Shown one piece after another: positions 10,054 through 19,580 of a stretch of 64,000 nucleotides of DNA. Below the pieces are notes generated by a model that was given only the letters and a program-made list of their open reading frames with translations, was not told the DNA's origin and ran no database searches. The stretch covers positions 124,001-188,000 of the forward strand of contig NZ_SZQJ01000003.1 in the NCBI RefSeq assembly GCF_013369335.1, in the 5' to 3' direction. Both the position numbers and the translations under genes were made by a program. How positions within the stretch are numbered: position 1 is the first letter of the stretch; the number at the start of each line of letters is the position of its first letter. Source of the DNA: Vibrio sp. JPW-9-11-11 (GTDB lineage Bacteria; Pseudomonadota; Gammaproteobacteria; Enterobacterales; Vibrionaceae).

Positions 10054-11679
10054 ATGAAAGAAAAAAATTACCTATGGAAAACCAGTAGTGGAGTACTTGC
10101 TTTACTGCTGGTTTTGCCGATCTTAGCGATATTCACTACTGCCGTTGGCGAAACTAATGAGCTTTTTGCGCATTTGATGTCAACGGTCATGCCTACGTAT
10201 GCCTTTAATACCGTGGTATTAGTCACGGGCACTATGGTGCTGTCAACACTGCTTGGGATCCCTGCCGCTTGGGTGATGGCGATGTGCCGAGTCCCCGGAG
10301 AGCGAGTGCTGCAGTGGGCGTTGGTTCTGCCTCTGGCCATGCCGGCTTATATTATTGGTTATATATTCACCGATTGGTTTGATTTTGCGGGCCCGGTACA
10401 AATCTTACTACGCGACCTGACAGGCTGGGGCCCCGGTGACTATTGTTTTCCTGATATTCGAACTTTGAGCGGCGCGATCATCGTTCTATCGCTAGTGCTT
10501 TATCCTTATGTCTATCTGTTGTGTCGTGCTGCGTTTATGGAGCAGAACGTGTCTCTGCTTCAATCGGCGCGATTGCTGAAGTGTTCACCGTGGGATAGTT
10601 TTCGCCGCATTTCTCTGCCACTGGTGCGTCCCTCTATTGCCGTCGGGTTATCGCTGGTTGCGATGGAAACCTTGGGGGATTTTGGCACGGTTAGTTACTT
10701 TGCGGTCAATACCTTGACGACCGCGGTGTACGATACTTGGCTCGGTTACTCGAGCTTGACCGCGGCGGCAAAAATATCGGCGATTATGCTGGTGGTGGTG
10801 ATTTTGCTACTTAGTAGTGAGCGTTATAGCCGCCGTAAACAGAAACTATTCCAAAACCAGTTTAGTAGCCGAGAAGATTTTCGCTATGAGTTGAATGGGT
10901 GGAAAAAATGGCTAGCGTTAACCTGGTGCTGGGGGTTGGTATGCGTGGCGTTTTTGTTTCCTCTAGGCCAGTTGTTGATCTACGCCTACAAGTATTTTGC
11001 CCAAAGTTGGACCAGTGAGTTTCGTGATTATGCATTAAACAGTTTATATGTCTCGTTGACCGCCGCACTGGTTGGGGTGTTGGTGGCGTTAGTGGTAAAT
11101 TTCTGTCAACGCCTCAATCCAAGCCGTACTAGTCTTGCGATGATGCGTTTATCATCAATGGGTTATGCTGTCCCTGGCACGGTATTGGCGATTGGCGTGA
11201 TGGTACCCGTACTGTTTATGGACCATCTGGTTAATGACATTGCTAAAGCGATGGAGTGGAGTCGTCCTGGCTTGATTTTCTCTGGCTCGATGTTTGCTCT
11301 TATTTTTGCGATGGTTGTGCGCTTTTCGGCCGTCGCGATCGGCAGTATTGAAAGTAGTTTAAGTAAAGTGTCGCCGTCGTTAGATATGGCGTCGCGTACC
11401 ATGGGGTGCAATGGCAATAGTATGCTTTGGCGCGTGCATTTGCCTTTGGTCCGCCGCGGGGCGCTAATCGCAGGGTTGTTGGTATTTATCGAGTCGATGA
11501 AAGAGCTCAATGCTGCGCTATTGCTGCGTCCGTTCAACTTTGAAACGCTCGCGACTTATGTTTATAACTTCGCTTCCGACGAGCATCTAGAGCTTGCTGC
11601 TTTACCCGCGGTGCTATTGGTGTTAGTGGGGTTAGTGCCGTTAGTTATTGTTAACCGTTCACTGGAGCATTCCCACTAA
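10054..11679 (+). CDS. fbpB: Ferric ABC transporter permease
   Basis: Inner-membrane subunit of 541 residues with the duplicated permease layout of FbpB/AfuB: two homologous halves, each of about six helices. The coupling EAA-type loops are recognisable near residue 175 (SARLLKCSPWDSFRRISLPL) and near 445 (ASRTMGCNGNSMLWRVHLPL). Start ATG 10054 is the first in frame; its Shine-Dalgarno is poor. The stop codon shares one base with the start of fbpC, so the two are translationally coupled. It moves Fe3+ delivered by the preceding binding protein. Confidence 0.92.
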   Translation: MKEKNYLWKTSSGVLALLLVLPILAIFTTAVGETNELFAHLMSTVMPTYAFNTVVLVTGTMVLSTLLGIPAAWVMAMCRVPGERVLQWALVLPLAMPAYIIGYIFTDWFDFAGPVQILLRDLTGWGPGDYCFPDIRTLSGAIIVLSLVLYPYVYLLCRAAFMEQNVSLLQSARLLKCSPWDSFRRISLPLVRPSIAVGLSLVAMETLGDFGTVSYFAVNTLTTAVYDTWLGYSSLTAAAKISAIMLVVVILLLSSERYSRRKQKLFQNQFSSREDFRYELNGWKKWLALTWCWGLVCVAFLFPLGQLLIYAYKYFAQSWTSEFRDYALNSLYVSLTAALVGVLVALVVNFCQRLNPSRTSLAMMRLSSMGYAVPGTVLAIGVMVPVLFMDHLVNDIAKAMEWSRPGLIFSGSMFALIFAMVVRFSAVAIGSIESSLSKVSPSLDMASRTMGCNGNSMLWRVHLPLVRRGALIAGLLVFIESMKELNAALLLRPFNFETLATYVYNFASDEHLELAALPAVLLVLVGLVPLVIVNRSLEHSH

Positions 11680-12710
11680 TGAGTTGTGCCTTATCCATCA
11701 AGAACCTTACCTGTAAGTATGACCAACAGACCACAGTGCTTGAGTCGTTGTCGTTGGAAGTTGAACAGGGCGAGATTGTCTGTTTGCTCGGTGCTAGTGG
11801 TTGCGGTAAGACGACGTTGCTCAAGGCGATAGCAGGTTTGTTACCTCTTAGCTCCGGTGAGATGAGTCTCAACTGTATGTTGATTGACGATGGTGATAAC
11901 TGGTTGCCACCGGAGCAGCGCAATATAGGGATGATTTTCCAAGACTACGCGCTGTTTCCTCACCTTACTGTTGCCGAGAATATCTCGTTTGGCTTACGTG
12001 ATATCAGCGCCGAACAGCAGCAGGAGAAAGTGGCGGAAATGCTTGAACTGGTTCATCTATCTGGTTTTGAGCAACGTTATCCGCACCAGCTTTCCGGAGG
12101 TCAGCAGCAACGCGTCGCGATTGCCCGGTCACTGGCTTACAAGCCCGATCTTTTGCTGCTTGATGAGCCATTTTCCAATATTGATACCCAAGTACGCCAC
12201 GAGCTAATTGGTGAGATCCGCAAGATCTTTAAAAAGCAGGGGGTGACCGCGATTTTTGTTACCCACAGTCGTGAAGAGGCCTTTGCTTTTGCGGACAAAA
12301 TGGCGGTGATGAACCATGGTGTGATAGAGCAATATGGCACGGCTGGTGAGCTCTACTACCAGCCTTCAAGTAAGTTTGTCGCCGATTTTCTTGGTGGAGG
12401 AAGTTACTTGCTTGCGACCCGACGCTCAGATGATGAGTTTGTCACTGAACTTGGCACGATTGAAGCCAAGGCGCAGGCCACTATCGCAATCGGCGCACAA
12501 TGCGAGCTGCTACTGCGTCCGCAGCATGTGCAGATTTCAGCGACTGAAGAAAGCAGTGTGACGGTACTTGAGCAACAGTTTATGGGCGATCACTGTCGTT
12601 ATGTGATTGATGCGGGCGGACAACGTTTGTTGGCGAGCTCTGCTGAGGCACTGAGTATTGGTCAGCAAGTCGCAGTGAAAGTCGAAACCCAGGGTATTTT
12701 GGCATTTTAG
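11679..12710 (+). CDS. fbpC: Ferric ABC transporter ATP-binding protein
   Basis: Energising subunit of the iron importer, 343 residues. Walker A is GASGCGKT (about 39-46), Q-loop FQDYALFPH, signature LSGGQQQR, Walker B LLLLDEP, and switch histidine FVTHSREE. After the nucleotide-binding domain comes a C-terminal regulatory region of about 110 residues (TOBE-like), as in FbpC and PotA. ATG overlaps the fbpB stop codon by one base. A convergent terminator for the next operon follows. Confidence 0.93.
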   Translation: MSCALSIKNLTCKYDQQTTVLESLSLEVEQGEIVCLLGASGCGKTTLLKAIAGLLPLSSGEMSLNCMLIDDGDNWLPPEQRNIGMIFQDYALFPHLTVAENISFGLRDISAEQQQEKVAEMLELVHLSGFEQRYPHQLSGGQQQRVAIARSLAYKPDLLLLDEPFSNIDTQVRHELIGEIRKIFKKQGVTAIFVTHSREEAFAFADKMAVMNHGVIEQYGTAGELYYQPSSKFVADFLGGGSYLLATRRSDDEFVTELGTIEAKAQATIAIGAQCELLLRPQHVQISATEESSVTVLEQQFMGDHCRYVIDAGGQRLLASSAEALSIGQQVAVKVETQGILAF

Positions 12711-12750
12711 CCGTCTAGCGTGTTATCAATCGCAGCGTGATTATAAGCAC

Positions 12751-12777
12751 AAAAAAAGCCCGGCAGTGATGCCGGGC
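12751..12777 (-). terminator. Terminator of the chitin operon
   Basis: GCCCGGCA / TGCCGGGC stem with loop GTGA and a seven-base A run on its plus-strand left side, which is a T run when read on the minus strand. It lies 36 bases past the last gene of the minus-strand operon. fbpC read-through from the other side would meet the stem but no U tract. Confidence 0.85.
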
Positions 12778-12812
12778 AAGTGTTCTTCACCTATAGGGTG
12801 AAAGAGCGCTGG

Positions 12813-14225
12813 CTAGAGTTGCAAGAACTCCTTCATTTGCTGAAGAACACATTCCGCCGTATCTTTGTCCGCCATCTCTGCGAAGATACGTAGCAGTGGT
12901 TCGGTACCAGAGAAACGCGCTATCACCCAGCCACCGTTTTTGAAATAGACTTTAGCGCCATCTTCATAGCTGACGTGGTCGATTTCAAAGTCGAATTTAG
13001 GCAATTGTTTCTCAACATAAACCTTGTTGTACAACGCCTCTTTTTGCGCAGGTTTAAAGGTGCAATCGCCTTCGGCCGTGTAGGCATAGCCATACTTAGC
13101 GTAGATCTCGTCGAGTAGCTCAGAAAGCTTCTTGCCCGTCACTGAGATCATTTCAACCAACAGGCTAGAGGCAAATACGCCATCTTTACCTTTAATATGA
13201 CCACGAATCGTCAAACCACCGGAACTCTCGCCCCCGATAAGAGAATCATCAGCTTCCATTTGTGAGCTAATGTGTTTAAAGCCCACCGGGACTTCAAAGC
13301 ATTGTTCGCCGTGGTCGTTGGCGATCTTATCCAGCAGGTGAGTGGTGGCAATATTCCGTACCACCGATCCTGACCAGCCTTTATACTCGAGTAGGTAATA
13401 GTAAAGTAAGATTAAAACTTCATTGGGATGAATGAAGTTGCCTTTTTCATCAATGATACCTAGGCGATCGGCGTCTCCATCAGTACCGATACCGATATCA
13501 TAGCCTTCCGCTGCCACAAGGTGTTTGAGGCGATACAGTGTTGCTGCGCTTGGTGACGGCATCAAGCCGCCAAAGTCTGGGTTTTTACCGTCGTTGATGA
13601 CATCTACATCACAGCGACCGTTGATCAGCACCGTTTGTAGAGCATTTTTGGCAACACCGAACATTGGGTCGATCAGTACGCGTAAGTTGGCCTTTTTGAT
13701 CGCCTCGATGTCGATAAAATTAATGATCGAATCGACAAACTCGTTCATCGGGTTGATCACTTCGATCAACTTATCTTCCACTGCTTGCTCAAAATCAACC
13801 GACTTAATCTGCTCAACCGAAAGTTGGCTGATTTGAGTCTCGATCTTTTCGGTAATGATTTCGTCAGCGTCACGTCCGCCTTCGATAAACACCTTAATGC
13901 CGTTGTAGTCGGCAGGGTTATGTGAGGCGGTGATACAGGCTGAGTAGGCGCAGCCCATCTCTTTTGCTTTGAACATCACAATCGGTGTGGGTACAAACTT
14001 GTCGATAAAGCTGACTTTAATGTCATTGGCCGCCAGTACCTCTGCAAACCAGCGTCCTGCTTTGTCTGACAAGAAGCGGCGGTCGTAGCCGACCACAAAA
14101 CCACGCTCTGCGACCTGTTCATGGTTAATAATATTGGCGACGGATTGCGCGACAAGGCAAACATTGTCTTTGGTGAACTCTTCACCGATAAATGCGCGCC
14201 AGCCACCAGTACCAAACTTGATCAT
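12813..14225 (-). CDS. Phosphoglucomutase/phosphomannomutase family protein
   Basis: Alpha-D-phosphohexomutase of 470 residues. The phosphoserine loop is TASHNPADYNG with Ser101; the metal-binding loop is GTDGDADRLG; the sugar-binding GESSG and the C-terminal phosphate-binding FSGTEPLLRIF are intact. It is the last gene of the chitin-utilisation operon, 57 bases after the phosphorylase. The likely role is converting the sugar 1-phosphate released by chitobiose phosphorylase (GlcNAc-1-P) to the 6-phosphate. That substrate is inferred from context; the family also includes glucose and mannose mutases. It is distinct from glmM at 51.9 kb. Confidence 0.9.
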   Translation of the reverse strand: MIKFGTGGWRAFIGEEFTKDNVCLVAQSVANIINHEQVAERGFVVGYDRRFLSDKAGRWFAEVLAANDIKVSFIDKFVPTPIVMFKAKEMGCAYSACITASHNPADYNGIKVFIEGGRDADEIITEKIETQISQLSVEQIKSVDFEQAVEDKLIEVINPMNEFVDSIINFIDIEAIKKANLRVLIDPMFGVAKNALQTVLINGRCDVDVINDGKNPDFGGLMPSPSAATLYRLKHLVAAEGYDIGIGTDGDADRLGIIDEKGNFIHPNEVLILLYYYLLEYKGWSGSVVRNIATTHLLDKIANDHGEQCFEVPVGFKHISSQMEADDSLIGGESSGGLTIRGHIKGKDGVFASSLLVEMISVTGKKLSELLDEIYAKYGYAYTAEGDCTFKPAQKEALYNKVYVEKQLPKFDFEIDHVSYEDGAKVYFKNGGWVIARFSGTEPLLRIFAEMADKDTAECVLQQMKEFLQL

Positions 14226-14249
14226 AACTCTTATCCTTACTCTTAAGTA

Positions 14250-14273
14250 AAGAGCCTCAACAAAGAGGCTCTT
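14250..14273 (-). other. Intercistronic hairpin chbP-mutase
   Basis: A 9-bp perfect stem (AAGAGCCTC / GAGGCTCTT) with a six-base loop, in the 56 bases between two operon genes. Minus-strand sequence after the stem is only mildly T-rich (TACTTAAG), so it is more likely an mRNA-stability or partial-termination element. Confidence 0.5.
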
Positions 14274-14281
14274 GCTCGCGT

Positions 14282-16690
14282 TTAGCCAAGTACAACAACA
14301 ACGTCGTTGACACTGCCTTCAGCTTGCACCGGAACCGAAGTGCCTAGCAGTTTTTCGCCATTCAGTGTCACTGATTGGACGCCTTTGCTGACAGCGTTCG
14401 GGTTCTCTACTTTGATCTGGTAGGTTGCGCCAAGCCACTCGCGAGTTACTTCAAACCCTGGCCAGTTGGTTGGGATACAAGGGTCAATCGTCAAAGCATC
14501 GAAACCGGTGCGCACACCGAGAATGAAGTTGGTGACCGCGAAGTAAGCCCAGCCCGACGTTCCTGTCAACCATGGGTGGTTGGCACGGCCGTGGTCTTGA
14601 TGGTCGCGGCCCATGATGAACTGCACGTATGAGTAAGGTTCGGCAATACGTTTCTCAATGATGTCGTTTTGGTTATACGGGTTGAGTGCATCGTAAAACT
14701 TCATCGCACGGTCACCACGGCCAAGCTTAGCTTCAGCGACCCATGCCCATGGGTTTGGGTGCGAGAAGATAGCGCCGTTCTCTTTGACGCCTTGGTAGAC
14801 GCGAGTGACGAAGCCAATGTCATCGTTTGGCGTTGCGAATGACGGTGAGTTGAGGTGCAGGCCGTACTCAGAGAACAGATTCTCGTCGACAGCGTCCATA
14901 GCTTTCTCACCGCGCTCTTGAGAAACCGCACCGGAGAGCACCGCAAGGGTGTTGGATTCCAGGTGCACTCGACCTTCCGCTTGCTGCGCGGTACCAATTT
15001 TATCGCCATTCTTGGTTAGGCCACGGATGTACCAGCCGCCTTCGTCATCCCAAAGGTGAGTTTCACACGCTTCACGAACGTTGGCTGCCATTTCGGTGTA
15101 CTTCTCAACATCGGCTTGTTTGCCTAGGAATTTCGCAAGGTCGATAAACTCTTGCAGCGCCCAGAAGTGTAGGAATGACACCATCGAAGACTCACCACCG
15201 CCTAGGTTGAGGCAGTCGTTCCAGTCGGCGCGCAGACCTTTACAGATACCGGTTTGACCCACGTACTCAGCCGAGAAGTCTAGCGCGGCTTTCATGTGGT
15301 CATAAACGGTCGCATCGCCGCCATCTGCGTAAGGGATCATTTCGTCGAAGAAGCTGTGCTCGCCTGTTTCCATCACGTACTTACAGATGGTCGGTACTAG
15401 CCATAGATGGTCATCCGAACAGGTGTCTTCGATGCCGTGGATTTTGTCTTCATCAGATGGCGTCGGTACAACCGTTGGAGATTTAGACGGTTTCACATCC
15501 GCTTTCTCAGGATCGAACCAATCTGGATCGAACAGGTGCAGACCGTAACCCGCTTTCACCTGACCACGCAGAAGATCAACGATGCGTTTACGCGTCATAA
15601 CTGGGTTAGCATGCGGAACGGAAATAGCGTCTTGCGCGGTATCGCGATAACCAAGACCAGTACGACCTCCCACTTCGATAAATGACGCAAAGCGAGACCA
15701 AACCACACAGGTTTCTGCTTGGTAAAGTGTCCAAGCGTTGATCATGGTGTCTAGGCCTTCATTTGGTGATTTCACTTGGAACTTGGCGCAACGCTCATCC
15801 CAGTGCGCCTTGATACCTGCAAATGCAGCATCTACATTCGCTAGGTCTTGGTACTTATCACGTAAACGTGCACCATTGCCTTTACCAATACCCAAGATGT
15901 AAGCAAAGCGAACCTCTTCCCCTGGCTGGATAGTGAATTGCTTGTGCAGTGAGCCACAGTGGTTGTAACAAGTTTGCGCGGTGTTGAAGCATTTACCTTG
16001 CTCGACCGCTAACGGATTGGCTTCATCACGGTATAGGCCAAGGAAGCTGTCACGCTGACCGTCGTATGAATCTGGGTCGAAAGTCGAGGCGAGGTAGTAG
16101 AAACCTTCGAAATCGTTAGTGTTGTAATACAGGTCGTATTCAATCACGCCTTGGTTGTATGAAGTGCCGGCAGAGTACAGAGACATCTGATGGTTTTGGT
16201 TATCAGATTGAATGTGGCTGAATGAGAACTCAACGAATGAGAATGCGCTGATGGTACGTGGTTTATCCGATGTATTCTTAATCACCACATCCCACACTTC
16301 AGCGTCTTCACCTTTGGGAACGAAGAGCGTCTTTTCGGCTTCGATGCCGTTGTAGTCGCACTTGAACTTGGAGTAAGACAAGCCATGACGAACTTCGTAG
16401 CTCGCTTCGTCAAGGCTTTTGGCTACTGGTTGCCATGAAATAGACCAGTAATCGCCCGTCTCATCATCACGCAGGTAAACGTAGTGTCCTGGACGGTCAA
16501 AGGTTGCGTTGGGACGGAACTTAGTCACACGGTTATATTCAGGAGAGTTGTAGAAAGAGTATCCCCCAGCGTTATGAGAAATGACCGTACAAAACTTCTC
16601 AGTGCCAAGGTAGTTTGTCCATGGCGCAGGTACGTCTGGTCGAGTGATGACGTATTCACGATGGTCGTTATCGAAATAGCCGTATTTCAT
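14282..16690 (-). CDS. chbP: N,N'-diacetylchitobiose phosphorylase (GH94)
   Basis: Cytoplasmic enzyme of 802 residues that splits (GlcNAc)2 with phosphate into GlcNAc-1-phosphate and GlcNAc, saving an ATP. The whole length matches the Vibrio chitobiose phosphorylase family (about 801 residues). The catalytic motif is DWND, and the second aspartate is residue 492, the number reported for the catalytic acid of the V. proteolyticus enzyme. The start MKYGYFDNDHREYVITRPD is typical. A hairpin (16711-16727) lies just ahead of its AAAAGG ribosome-binding site. It is the ninth gene of the operon. Confidence 0.95.
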   Translation of the reverse strand: MKYGYFDNDHREYVITRPDVPAPWTNYLGTEKFCTVISHNAGGYSFYNSPEYNRVTKFRPNATFDRPGHYVYLRDDETGDYWSISWQPVAKSLDEASYEVRHGLSYSKFKCDYNGIEAEKTLFVPKGEDAEVWDVVIKNTSDKPRTISAFSFVEFSFSHIQSDNQNHQMSLYSAGTSYNQGVIEYDLYYNTNDFEGFYYLASTFDPDSYDGQRDSFLGLYRDEANPLAVEQGKCFNTAQTCYNHCGSLHKQFTIQPGEEVRFAYILGIGKGNGARLRDKYQDLANVDAAFAGIKAHWDERCAKFQVKSPNEGLDTMINAWTLYQAETCVVWSRFASFIEVGGRTGLGYRDTAQDAISVPHANPVMTRKRIVDLLRGQVKAGYGLHLFDPDWFDPEKADVKPSKSPTVVPTPSDEDKIHGIEDTCSDDHLWLVPTICKYVMETGEHSFFDEMIPYADGGDATVYDHMKAALDFSAEYVGQTGICKGLRADWNDCLNLGGGESSMVSFLHFWALQEFIDLAKFLGKQADVEKYTEMAANVREACETHLWDDEGGWYIRGLTKNGDKIGTAQQAEGRVHLESNTLAVLSGAVSQERGEKAMDAVDENLFSEYGLHLNSPSFATPNDDIGFVTRVYQGVKENGAIFSHPNPWAWVAEAKLGRGDRAMKFYDALNPYNQNDIIEKRIAEPYSYVQFIMGRDHQDHGRANHPWLTGTSGWAYFAVTNFILGVRTGFDALTIDPCIPTNWPGFEVTREWLGATYQIKVENPNAVSKGVQSVTLNGEKLLGTSVPVQAEGSVNDVVVVLG

Positions 16691-16710
16691 GTTAATTTCC
16701 TTTTTACCAA

Positions 16711-16727
16711 GCTACCACTTTGGTAGC
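16711..16727 (-). other. Hairpin before chbP ribosome-binding site
   Basis: GCTACC / GGTAGC stem with a five-base loop, 21 bases before the chbP ATG. It may protect the downstream mRNA or tune initiation. There is no U tract. Confidence 0.4.
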
Positions 16728-16779
16728 CAAAACTTCTAAAGCTAGTGAAAACTACGAATGAACGTCATTCGTGTCGTTG

Positions 16780-18693
16780 TTATTTCCAAGGTTGTCGATA
16801 CTCAATGCCCTGCATATCGAGCAAAGGTAAGTGGCCTTTCAGCCGCGCTAGGTAGTCATGCCAGTTACGATGCGGTTTCTCTGTCCAGCATGCCTCCGCT
16901 AGGGCGGTTAACCTTGGGAAAATCATGTAATCCATGCGTGACTGATGAGTGACAATTTCACTCCACAGCGCACATTGGATGCCTAAAATACGCTTGCGAG
17001 TTGGGTCGGATGACGGCACTTGAGCTAAAGGCTCATAGCGATAGGCGGTTTCAAGTGGTATCACCGCTGCCCAATCCACCCCGGGTTCTTCAGGGCTAAA
17101 ATCTTGAGTCATATCTAAGTAGGTCGACTGACCTGGCTGCAAAATCACATCAAAGCCTTGCTTGGCGCAATTGAGCGCCGCCTCTTCACTCAGCCATGAG
17201 TAAATAACGGTGTCTTTGCTCACCTTGTTGCCATGTTGTGCCTCTTCCCAGCCGACCATACGTTTACCGAGTGAACGCAGTTTCTTCTCCGCGTAGCGAA
17301 GCAAATGCCCTTGCAACTCCTTGGCGCTTTGATAACCATGTTGCTGCATAAGCTCTTGACAGGCTGGGCTATCGAGCCAGACTCCATCAGGGACTTCGTC
17401 GGCACCAATATGAACCCATGGCGAGGGAAACAGATCGGCAACCTCTTCCAGTACTCGGTCTAAGAACTGGTAAGTGCCAGGCAGTGCAGGCGATAACACG
17501 TTGTCGTTGTAGTGTTGAATGCTGCGATATTGGGACGCATCTTGCTGGTCGCAAAGTAGCGCTGGCAGTGACTTAATCGCCGCTCGGCAGTGACCGGGAA
17601 TATCGATTTCAGGGATAACGGTAATACCGCGTTGCTCGGCATACTCAATTACCTGCTTGATCTCTTGCTGGGTGTAAAAGCCGCCGTAGCGCTCGGCGAG
17701 GTGACTAAACTGTGGTTCAAGAGCTTGGTGTGGACCACGATAGCCTCCCGTTTCTGTCAACTGAGGAAATGCCTTGATCTCGACTCGCCAGCCTTCGTCA
17801 TCCGTGAGGTGCCAATGGAAAGTATTGAATTTGTAGTGCGCTAATTGGTTGATCAGACGTTTAACCATATCAAGCGAATGAAAATGACGCGCACAGTCGA
17901 GCATCATGCCTCGATATTTGAAGCGGGGTTTATCGCAGATTTTGACATGGGGTAACTTGAGCGTGTCGCTCGTGCTATCTGTCTGAATCAGTTGAATCAG
18001 GGTCGCCGTCGCATGGACAAACCCACAACGAGAGCCTGCCTCGAGTTTGGCTCCAGAGCCGTTAATCGTGAGTTGATATTGCCCATCATCTAGTGTTGGG
18101 TTGTTGCGATAGACTACCGCACTTTGGCCTATGGTTTGAACGCGAAAATCGTACAATCGCTCTAACTCTTGTTGCAGCCAAGTCGCCGCATGTTCGGCTA
18201 AAGAGGCTTGCAAAGTGATTTGACTTGATGCCGTAAGGTGCAAAACCCCTTCACTCGTTTCGATGTGGTTGGGTTTTGGGATCACAGCAAAGGTATCGCA
18301 GTTCACTGTTGGCACATCGGTACGTTCACGAAACGGTGAGGCAAGTGAGATGGGAGTCAGTGTTACTTGGTGTTGAGTGGCCCCTTGGTCGGCAACAATC
18401 ACAGCGTCTTTGAGTCCATCGGTATAGAAACGCAGCGGCGCCGTATTGATGCTGAACTCACAATAATAGTGTTGGTTAGCCGGTAAGTTTGGCTGTTTAG
18501 GGCGTAAGGTGCAGAAACTACCAATTTGCTCTATCTCACCTTGAGTGAGGCTGTCTGGCAGAATAAATCGGTCGATAATGAACTGTAAATGCCAGTCAGA
18601 CAGTGCTTGGTCACTGAGGTTATGTACGGTCAGACCAAAACGGCAAAAGTGCTTTTGTTCGGCAAGTACAGCAAGTTCAACGCGATAGCTCAT
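16780..18693 (-). CDS. Beta-N-acetylhexosaminidase (GH20)
   Basis: Hydrolyses terminal GlcNAc from chitin oligosaccharides, 637 residues. An N-terminal GH20b-like domain (about 100-240) precedes the TIM barrel. The catalytic Asp-Glu pair is Asp432-Glu433 in HIGADEVPDGVW, and the substrate-positioning FHWHLTDDEGWR motif lies near 295. The N-terminus MSYRVELAVLAEQKH is not a signal peptide, so the enzyme acts in the cytoplasm on imported oligosaccharides. It lies ten bases after the kinase gene. It offers a hydrolytic route beside the phosphorolytic one and would also handle oligomers longer than two. Confidence 0.94.
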   Translation of the reverse strand: MSYRVELAVLAEQKHFCRFGLTVHNLSDQALSDWHLQFIIDRFILPDSLTQGEIEQIGSFCTLRPKQPNLPANQHYYCEFSINTAPLRFYTDGLKDAVIVADQGATQHQVTLTPISLASPFRERTDVPTVNCDTFAVIPKPNHIETSEGVLHLTASSQITLQASLAEHAATWLQQELERLYDFRVQTIGQSAVVYRNNPTLDDGQYQLTINGSGAKLEAGSRCGFVHATATLIQLIQTDSTSDTLKLPHVKICDKPRFKYRGMMLDCARHFHSLDMVKRLINQLAHYKFNTFHWHLTDDEGWRVEIKAFPQLTETGGYRGPHQALEPQFSHLAERYGGFYTQQEIKQVIEYAEQRGITVIPEIDIPGHCRAAIKSLPALLCDQQDASQYRSIQHYNDNVLSPALPGTYQFLDRVLEEVADLFPSPWVHIGADEVPDGVWLDSPACQELMQQHGYQSAKELQGHLLRYAEKKLRSLGKRMVGWEEAQHGNKVSKDTVIYSWLSEEAALNCAKQGFDVILQPGQSTYLDMTQDFSPEEPGVDWAAVIPLETAYRYEPLAQVPSSDPTRKRILGIQCALWSEIVTHQSRMDYMIFPRLTALAEACWTEKPHRNWHDYLARLKGHLPLLDMQGIEYRQPWK

Positions 18694-18703
18694 GCTCGTC
18701 TCC

Positions 18704-19579
18704 TTAATACAGGTTGTGCTCAGGCTGACCTGCGAACATTAGTGCTCCTTCAATCGCATCGCACTGAGGTTCAACAATCCAAGCTTGAACAGGAGGAGAA
18801 AGCCAAGCCTTGATGCGCTCAGCGATACTACCCATTAAACAGATGCGTTTGGCACCGCGTGCATGCAAAGCGGTCACAAACATTTCGATATCGGCGGCGG
18901 TTTGCTTGAGCATCTCTATGGCTAGGGCATCCCCTTGAGAGGCGTACTCAAAGATCGCTGGAGAGAATTGACCATAGTCGCGCGGGAGAGCTTGTTTTGA
19001 CCAACTGACGACGGTGTCTACATCGTTTCCAAACTCACGCATCACATGCTGGGCCAACGGCGTGTTTTCACCAATTCCATCTTGTGCAAGTAGTACTTTT
19101 TGTATCAGTCGCAAGCCCATTACTGCACCGCCACCTTGGTCAGAAATCGGAAATTCGCGTCCACCTACTACATGTTGTTCGCCATGCGCGAGGTAAATGC
19201 CACAAGAGCCCGTGCCGGCAATCATGATGGCACCTGGTTCTCCTTTGTGGGCGCCGATACAGGCACCATAAGCATCGGTATTGAGAGTGATGGAAGCAAA
19301 AGGGTGCTTGGCCGACATAAACTCAAACCAAGCGGATTTCTGCTCAGCCCCGGCAAGAGCAAGACCTACGTGCATATGGCTAAACGCCGACTCGTTTAAG
19401 CCTCCTTGGGCGGCAGCTTGTGCAATCGCATCCAGAATAGAGGCCATCGCGATGTCTACACCGAGTAAGATATTGGCGCTGCCACTTTTCGCTTCACCGA
19501 TAACGTGACCTTGCTCATCCCGAATGCGAGCACGGCAAGAAGTGCCACCACCATCAATGCCAACATAATACAGCGTCAT
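18704..19579 (-). CDS. gspK: Glucosamine kinase GspK-type (BadF/BcrA family)
   Basis: ATP-dependent amino-sugar kinase of 291 residues in the actin-like fold. Phosphate-1 motif is GIDGGGTSCRARI at the N-terminus; the GTGSCGIYL phosphate-2 segment lies near 125; GAVMGLRL and a C-terminal GSIAERIKAWL follow. It sits one base after the GH9 gene and ten before GH20. The corresponding V. cholerae protein is described as a glucosamine-specific kinase, which pairs well with the GH9 glucosaminidase upstream. Whether this copy prefers GlcN or GlcNAc cannot be told from sequence. Confidence 0.88.
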   Translation of the reverse strand: MTLYYVGIDGGGTSCRARIRDEQGHVIGEAKSGSANILLGVDIAMASILDAIAQAAAQGGLNESAFSHMHVGLALAGAEQKSAWFEFMSAKHPFASITLNTDAYGACIGAHKGEPGAIMIAGTGSCGIYLAHGEQHVVGGREFPISDQGGGAVMGLRLIQKVLLAQDGIGENTPLAQHVMREFGNDVDTVVSWSKQALPRDYGQFSPAIFEYASQGDALAIEMLKQTAADIEMFVTALHARGAKRICLMGSIAERIKAWLSPPVQAWIVEPQCDAIEGALMFAGQPEHNLY

Positions 19580-19580
19580 G